Assembly: GCA_023142805.1 (NCBI GenBank)
Contig: JAGLIU010000163.1
Location: 1-10,007, forward strand
Length of the DNA: 10,007 nucleotides
Reading direction: 5' to 3'
Origin: Candidatus Omnitrophota bacterium
GTDB lineage: Bacteria > Omnitrophota > Gorgyraeia > Tantalellales > Tantalellaceae
Shown here: one piece after another, positions 6,326 to 10,007 of the stretch
Layout: each line of letters opens with the position of its first letter
Numbering within the stretch: position 1 is the stretch's first letter
The notes under the pieces: model-generated
The model's database searches: none
What the model was told of the DNA's origin: nothing
What the model saw: the letters and a program-made list of their open reading frames with translations, nothing else
Made by a program: the position numbers and the translations under genes

Positions 6326-7405
6326 ATGTCAAAATTTACCAAATTTATCAGGGAGAATAGACTTTACCTAATACTTTTTATTTTTGTATTATGTGTTAAC
6401 ATCTTGATCTTAAAGGGAACCATTGTTGAGAAAAACGGGATAAAAGACGCGGGGTTGTCGGAAGAGTTCCTTGAATCGGGAAAACCGAAAAAAAGTTTAT
6501 TTGACGAAGAAGATATAGCTCTGCGTCAGAAAAAATTTGAGAAGTTAATAAAAGAAAACCCGTCGATGGGTATGTTTTTCGCGTTTTTTAACATGGCCGT
6601 TTTTTATGTTCTTTTCTTAGGAATAGGTATAGATATTTATTTAATTTCGCGGTGGATAAAAAAGAAGACTGTTAAATTAAATTGTGTTGAACAAAAAAAA
6701 CCACTTTGGAGTATTCCCGATATAATCCGCGTTGTACTGATATTTCTTTCTATTGGATACGTTTTTATGATAGTACAAGAAAAATTCGCGAACAGGTGGC
6801 CGCTTTTATACAACGAAAATTTTCGTATGGTATTTAATACTGCCAGTATGAATATAATAGTGATAGGTGTGATAATGTATTTTGTTGTGAGCAAATACGG
6901 TCAAAGCATAAAAGAAATAGGATTGTCTCCGGCAAATATCGCGGGAAATATTTTTTACGCGGTAATCGGATATATCGCCATAATACCGATAATAGTGTTA
7001 ATAATGACAGCGACATTTTTTACGGTAAAGTGGATAGGGTATAAACCTCCCGTACAGCCTATAGTGAGGTTATTCGCTGAGGAAAAAATAGTATCGGTTT
7101 TGTGGATGTCCACAATATTTGCCGCTATTTTTGGACCGGTAGCTGAAGAGATATTTTTCCGGGGTTTTATGTATCCGGCGGTTAAAAAGAAAATGGGGAT
7201 CTTTCTCGGGATCATGATCACTTCTTTTCTGTTCGCGCTTTTACATGCTCACATTGTGGGGTTTTTACCTATAATGGTTTTAGGAGTACTTCTTGTATAT
7301 TTGTATGAAAAAACAGGATCCATTGTTCCTTCGATCATAGTGCACATAATGCACAATGTAAGTATGCTTGTGATCGTTTTCATTACAAGAAGTATAGGGG
7401 TTTGA
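6326..7405 (+). CDS. CPBP-family (CAAX/Abi) intramembrane metalloprotease homologue
   Basis: A 359-residue polytopic membrane protein of the CPBP/Abi family, relatives of the CAAX prenyl endopeptidase Rce1. Hydrophobic stretches appear around residues 13-33, 88-115, 130-150, 168-190, 206-237, 253-277 and several up to 357, suggesting about eight membrane segments. The three conserved motifs are complete: E274-E275-x3-R279 (AEEIFFRG), F303-x3-H307 and H340-x3-N344, so the putative active site looks intact. Between the first two hydrophobic segments is a charged, probably soluble loop (about 34-85). An in-frame stop at 6320-6322 makes ATG 6326 the first possible start, yet no Shine-Dalgarno is visible. 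The substrate is unknown; bacteria do not generally prenylate CAAX proteins, and family members act in varied roles. Neighbours give no functional clue. Confidence 0.88.
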   Translation: MSKFTKFIRENRLYLILFIFVLCVNILILKGTIVEKNGIKDAGLSEEFLESGKPKKSLFDEEDIALRQKKFEKLIKENPSMGMFFAFFNMAVFYVLFLGIGIDIYLISRWIKKKTVKLNCVEQKKPLWSIPDIIRVVLIFLSIGYVFMIVQEKFANRWPLLYNENFRMVFNTASMNIIVIGVIMYFVVSKYGQSIKEIGLSPANIAGNIFYAVIGYIAIIPIIVLIMTATFFTVKWIGYKPPVQPIVRLFAEEKIVSVLWMSTIFAAIFGPVAEEIFFRGFMYPAVKKKMGIFLGIMITSFLFALLHAHIVGFLPIMVLGVLLVYLYEKTGSIVPSIIVHIMHNVSMLVIVFITRSIGV

Positions 7406-7431
7406 GTATAGATCTTATCAAAGGCGGATTT

Positions 7432-8463
7432 ATGATAATTGACACCATAAGATGGAACAAAACAAATGTGAAACTTATAGACCAGAGGCTTCTCCCCGGC
7501 GAATTGAAATATGTCGAGTGTTTTACGGATAAAGATATTTATGAAGCTATAAAAAAGATGAAAGTAAGAGGTGCCCCGGCTATAGGGGTTGCCGGAGCGT
7601 ACGGGGTGTATCTTGGCGCTAGAGAGAGCAAGGCTAAAGATATAGCAAATTTCAAAAAGGATCTTAAAAAAACCATTAAATATCTAGCGGCCGCGCGTCC
7701 TACCGCGCGTAATCTTTTTTGGGCGCTTGAAGAGATGGAAAAGGTGATTATAAAGTATCAGGACAAATCGATAAGTTTGGTAAAAAATATGTTATTTAAA
7801 AAAGCCAATGATATTCTTAAGGAAGACATAAAAATATGTCGAACTTTGGGAAAACACGGAGCGAAACTTTTTAAAAAAAACTCTACGGTCTTAACGCATT
7901 GTAACGCGGGTGGGCTCGCGACCGGTGGTTATGGTACAGCATTGGGAGTTATACTGTCGGCCGCGAAGAAGATCAAACAAGTGTACGCGGATGAAACCAG
8001 ACCTGTTCTTCAGGGCGGACGTTTGACCGTGTGGGAACTTGTTAAGTATAAAATACCTGTAATTCTTATATGTGATAATATGGCGGCTTCACGTATGGCG
8101 GAAGGAAAAATAAACGCTGTGGTTGTGGGAGCGGATCGAATATCGTCTAATGGTGACACGGCAAATAAGATAGGAACTTATAATCTGGCGATACTCGCTA
8201 AATATCATAAAATTCCTTTTTATGTAGCGGCTCCGGTCTCTACATTTGATCTTTTGTCGAAAACAGGGAAAGATATATCTATAGAGGAAAGGTCTCCTGA
8301 TGAAGTCAGAAAAATGGGAAACAAAAACTTAACAGTAAAAAACGTAAGGGTTGAAAACCCTTCCTTTGATGTGACTCCCGTAAAACTCATAACAGCGATC
8401 ATTACCGAACGGGGAGTGATCCAAAGACCGACGAGAACGAAAATAAAAAAAGTTATTGAATAA
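7432..8463 (+). CDS. mtnA: S-methyl-5-thioribose-1-phosphate isomerase (MtnA)
   Basis: MtnA isomerises methylthioribose-1-phosphate to methylthioribulose-1-phosphate in the salvage of methylthioadenosine; some homologues also accept 5-deoxyribose-1-phosphate. It belongs to the eIF2B-related family. Motifs: RGAPAIGVAGAYG near 44-56, catalytic C157 in THCNAGGLATGGYGT, and catalytic D235 in GADRISSNGDTANKIGTYN. I choose ATG 7432 (343 residues) over the TTG at 7402, because MIIDTIRWNKTNVKLIDQR matches the family N-terminus and AAGGCGG (7421-7427) lies just upstream, whereas the TTG overlaps the previous stop and lacks a placed SD. No other methionine-salvage gene is present here, so the pathway it serves in this organism is uncertain. 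The family assignment is secure, and both catalytic residues favour true MtnA over eIF2B-like relatives. Confidence 0.94.
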   Translation: MIIDTIRWNKTNVKLIDQRLLPGELKYVECFTDKDIYEAIKKMKVRGAPAIGVAGAYGVYLGARESKAKDIANFKKDLKKTIKYLAAARPTARNLFWALEEMEKVIIKYQDKSISLVKNMLFKKANDILKEDIKICRTLGKHGAKLFKKNSTVLTHCNAGGLATGGYGTALGVILSAAKKIKQVYADETRPVLQGGRLTVWELVKYKIPVILICDNMAASRMAEGKINAVVVGADRISSNGDTANKIGTYNLAILAKYHKIPFYVAAPVSTFDLLSKTGKDISIEERSPDEVRKMGNKNLTVKNVRVENPSFDVTPVKLITAIITERGVIQRPTRTKIKKVIE

Positions 8464-8495
8464 GGAGAAGGAAGCTTTCGTGTTCCGAATTGATT
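8464..8495 (+). promoter_or_regulatory. Misplaced Shine-Dalgarno tract and short leader frame ahead of thiL
   Basis: GGAGAAGGAAG (8464-8474) starts right after the mtnA stop. It is 21 bases from the thiL ATG (8496), too far for normal pairing, but 5 bases from a GTG at 8480 that opens a different frame of 12 codons ending at 8518, inside thiL. This could be a leader peptide coupling translation to thiL, or the tract may be unused. There is no evidence of expression. Confidence 0.3.
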
Positions 8496-9380
8496 ATGCG
8501 GGAATTGAAGTTTATTGAATACTTAAGAAGACAGGCGGGTAATCCCGGAAAAGAAGTGAAGATCGGTATCGGTGATGATTGTGCCGTGTTTGATCTGGAT
8601 AAAAAGCAATATCTTCTATGGGCCGTGGACATGCTGGTTGACGGGACACATTTCGATCTTGATAAAACGTCTCTCCAAAATATAGGGCGCAAAGCGGTAT
8701 CGGTCAATATAAGCGACATCGCGAGTATGGGGGGAACTCCTAAATATATTACGGTGAGTATAGGTGTTCCCTCAAAGTTTATGCCGGGTGACTTAAAAAA
8801 AATATACAAAGGGATATTTGATATATGCAAAAGATATAATGTGCGGGTAGTAGGCGGAGATACGAACCGTTCCAAGAATTTGGTAATTGATGTATCAATT
8901 ATAGGCACGGTTCGGAAAGAGAAGCTTATTACGCGTTCCGGGGCAAAGGAAAAGGACTTAGTGGTGATAACGGGTCCCGTTCGGGATGGAAAGAAGACTC
9001 ACATGAATTTTTCCCCGAGGCTGGATATATCGAAAATGCTTGCTAAATATAATATAAATTCTATGATAGATACCTCGGATGGCATTGCTCCGGATCTTTC
9101 GCGTATTTGCGTTGAAAGTCGCGTGGGCTGCAGGCTGTATGAAGAAAGTATTTCTCTTGTAAAGGGATTGAAGTTAAAAGACGCGATGTATTACGGAGAA
9201 AGCTTTGAACTTTTGTTTACGGTAAATGTAAATGAAACGAAAAAGATATTCAGAGACAAAACCTTGAAAAAGAAATGTTTTGTAATAGGTGAAATGGTGG
9301 AGGAAAAAAGTGGCAGGAAGATCACGGGTAAAGATGGAAAGTCCCGGTTATTGAGGTTTGAAGGCTATAGGCATATTTAA
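8496..9380 (+). CDS. thiL: Thiamine-monophosphate kinase, shortened form
   Basis: ThiL phosphorylates thiamine monophosphate to the active cofactor thiamine diphosphate. It is an AIRS/PurM-fold ATP enzyme. Motifs: GIGDDCAVF (24-32), DMLVDGTHF (45-53), SVNISDIASMGGTP (69-82), GGDTNRS (120-126), IDTSDGIAPDL (191-201) and GESFELLFTV (from 234; commonly GEDYEL). At 294 residues it is shorter than the usual ~320-330. The segment between the TG at 159-160 and PR at 174-175 is only 13 residues, where E. coli ThiL has a GDSAAGL helix region of well over 30. I prefer ATG 8496 over TTG 8490, two codons upstream. The thiL-tsaE-tsaB order matches Bacillus. Confidence in ThiL is good; a changed substrate cannot be excluded. 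Confidence 0.87.
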   Translation: MRELKFIEYLRRQAGNPGKEVKIGIGDDCAVFDLDKKQYLLWAVDMLVDGTHFDLDKTSLQNIGRKAVSVNISDIASMGGTPKYITVSIGVPSKFMPGDLKKIYKGIFDICKRYNVRVVGGDTNRSKNLVIDVSIIGTVRKEKLITRSGAKEKDLVVITGPVRDGKKTHMNFSPRLDISKMLAKYNINSMIDTSDGIAPDLSRICVESRVGCRLYEESISLVKGLKLKDAMYYGESFELLFTVNVNETKKIFRDKTLKKKCFVIGEMVEEKSGRKITGKDGKSRLLRFEGYRHI

Positions 9381-9401
9381 AGAATGAAAAGCGAAAATAA
9401 A

Positions 9402-9417
9402 GGATCAAACTTGATCT
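9402..9417 (+). other. Hairpin between thiL and tsaE
   Basis: GATCAA (9403-9408), AC, TTGATC (9411-9416) is a perfect dyad, extended by a G-T pair at 9402/9417. It ends 9 bases before the tsaE ATG, and the following bases are AT-rich (TAATTTATA) with only two consecutive Ts, so it is a weak terminator candidate at best. It occupies the place where a Shine-Dalgarno would be expected and none is present. A role in controlling tsaE translation is possible but speculative. Confidence 0.35.
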
Positions 9418-9426
9418 TAATTTATA

Positions 9427-9867
9427 ATGACATTTAAAACTAAAACAATTACATATTCTCCCGAAGAAACCATGTCGTTCGCGGAAAGTATTGTCGGGAT
9501 CCTGGAGCGGGGAGACCTGATAGCGCTTATAGGTGATCTGGGCGCGGGAAAAACAATGTTCGTAAAAGGATTGGCTAAAGGTTTGGGGGTTCAAGATCAT
9601 CTTTATGTGAATAGTCCGTCATTTGTGATAATGAAGGAATATAGAGGCGAAAAAAAACTGTATCATTTTGATGTTTACAGGCTTGAAGAAAAAAGTTTTG
9701 TGGAAACATTGGATTATGAAAAGTATTTTTATGGAAATGGTATCACAGTTATAGAATGGGCAAACAAGATTAAAAATATACTTCCGGAAAAATATCTGGA
9801 AGTAAAAATAGAATATAGAGGATTGGCGGAGCGGGAGATAATGATCAGGAAAATTGGCCAAAAATAA
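9427..9867 (+). CDS. tsaE: tRNA t6A biosynthesis ATPase TsaE
   Basis: TsaE (YjeE/YdiB) is the P-loop ATPase that works with TsaB and TsaD to make threonylcarbamoyladenosine (t6A) at position 37 of ANN-decoding tRNAs. The 146-residue length is typical. The Walker A is GDLGAGKT (36-43); then come the family motifs NSPSFVIMKEY (62-72; usually SPTF), HFDVYRL (80-86) and EWANK (110-114), whose Trp111 matches the conserved C-terminal tryptophan. An in-frame stop (9418-9420) just upstream makes ATG 9427 the first start, and no Shine-Dalgarno precedes it. The partner tsaB begins 115 bp downstream. The identification is secure. Confidence 0.95.
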   Translation: MTFKTKTITYSPEETMSFAESIVGILERGDLIALIGDLGAGKTMFVKGLAKGLGVQDHLYVNSPSFVIMKEYRGEKKLYHFDVYRLEEKSFVETLDYEKYFYGNGITVIEWANKIKNILPEKYLEVKIEYRGLAEREIMIRKIGQK

Positions 9868-9982
9868 AATAAAATAAAGAATGAAGGGTAAGTTCCAGGG
9901 GCAAAAGTCGATTTAAAAGTCGCGGTATGGTGTAGAATATTTAATAACAGATCCGGTTTTTGATCAATTTTGTATTTTTATT
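9868..9982 (+). other. 115-bp non-coding gap between tsaE and tsaB
   Basis: This is the longest gap in an otherwise compact window. It contains AAAAGTCG twice (9903-9910 and 9916-9923), a TAGAAT resembling a -10 box at 9933-9938 without a convincing -35, and an AT-rich stretch running into the tsaB ATG. A 12-codon frame (9881-9916) has no good ribosome-binding site. I cannot identify a promoter with confidence. Confidence 0.3.
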
Positions 9983-10007
9983 ATGAAAACATTAGCGTTT
10001 GATACAT
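9983..10007 (+). CDS. tsaB: TsaB, first eight codons (3' end outside window)
   Basis: The frame encodes MKTLAFDT and runs off the right edge. This matches the N-terminus of TsaB (YeaZ/YdiC), typically M-K-x-L-A-I-D-T-S, the first phosphate-binding strand of the ASKHA fold. TsaB is the scaffold partner of TsaD and TsaE in t6A synthesis, and it follows tsaE in many genomes, which strengthens a call that rests on only eight residues. No Shine-Dalgarno is visible upstream; the preceding 20 bases are T-rich. Confidence 0.75.

Noticed and set aside
7402..7431. Upstream TTG start for mtnA overlapping the CPBP gene stop (TTGA)
   Set aside because: No well-placed Shine-Dalgarno, and the ATG at 7432 gives the family-typical N-terminus and length.
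8453..8908. 151-codon open frame on the minus strand
   Set aside because: It is antisense to the most conserved part of thiL and has no motif.
9384..9437. 17-codon frame (starts MKSENKG) between thiL and tsaE
   Set aside because: No ribosome-binding site, overlaps the tsaE start, and encodes nothing recognisable; most likely chance.
9881..9916. 12-codon frame in the tsaE-tsaB gap
   Set aside because: Too short, with no clear Shine-Dalgarno; chance occurrence.
1..10007. GATC sites look frequent across the window
   Set aside because: I did not count them rigorously, and Asp-Ile type codon pairs create many GATC sites; no clear cluster that would suggest an origin or mismatch-repair feature.
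1..10007. A new defence, mobile or biosynthetic system
   Set aside because: No transposase, integrase, toxin-antitoxin pair, CRISPR repeat or compositional break is visible; the genes are housekeeping families in a familiar order.

Overview
All genes in this window lie on the plus strand and are tightly packed: ten complete or nearly complete protein genes plus the first codons of an eleventh. I see no RNA gene, CRISPR array, insertion sequence or phage gene. The content is bacterial housekeeping from a moderately AT-rich genome. Gene content and order (cysS, tmk, holB, ricT, metG, tatD; then thiL, tsaE, tsaB) resemble blocks known from Bacillus-type genomes. Two features suggest an uncultured bacterial lineage, perhaps Omnitrophota-like: the TatD-radical SAM fusion and the short MetRS. 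That placement is a low-confidence impression, because the window holds no marker that fixes the phylum.

Layout. Bases 1-4844 hold cysS (3' part), tmk, holB, ricT and metG. cysS/tmk overlap by 16 bp, tmk/holB by 35 bp and ricT/metG by 4 bp (ATGA), so this is very likely one translationally coupled operon covering aminoacyl-tRNA synthesis, dTTP synthesis, the replication clamp loader and an Fe-S regulator of RNA processing. Bases 4904-6280 hold one gene that joins a TatD-type metal-dependent hydrolase to a small radical SAM domain. Bases 6326-7405 encode a multi-pass CPBP-family (CAAX/Abi) intramembrane protease homologue. Bases 7432-8463 encode MtnA, 8496-9380 a shortened ThiL, 9427-9867 TsaE, and 9983 to the right edge the start of TsaB. 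TsaE and TsaB work together in making the t6A modification of tRNA.

How the genes fit together. Most products serve translation (CysRS, MetRS, TsaE, TsaB, possibly TatD quality control) or nucleotide and cofactor metabolism (Tmk, ThiL, MtnA). MetG, the radical SAM domain and MtnA all touch methionine or SAM chemistry. MtnA might recycle SAM-derived by-products, but that is inference from proximity.

The most interesting points are the TatD-radical SAM fusion with an apparent internal ribosome-binding site at the domain junction, a ThiL lacking roughly two dozen residues of a usually conserved segment, a stable hairpin plus a 32-codon ATGA-coupled reading frame between holB and ricT, and a Shine-Dalgarno-like tract ahead of thiL that is placed for a different, 12-codon frame. 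I did not find a clearly new multi-gene system.
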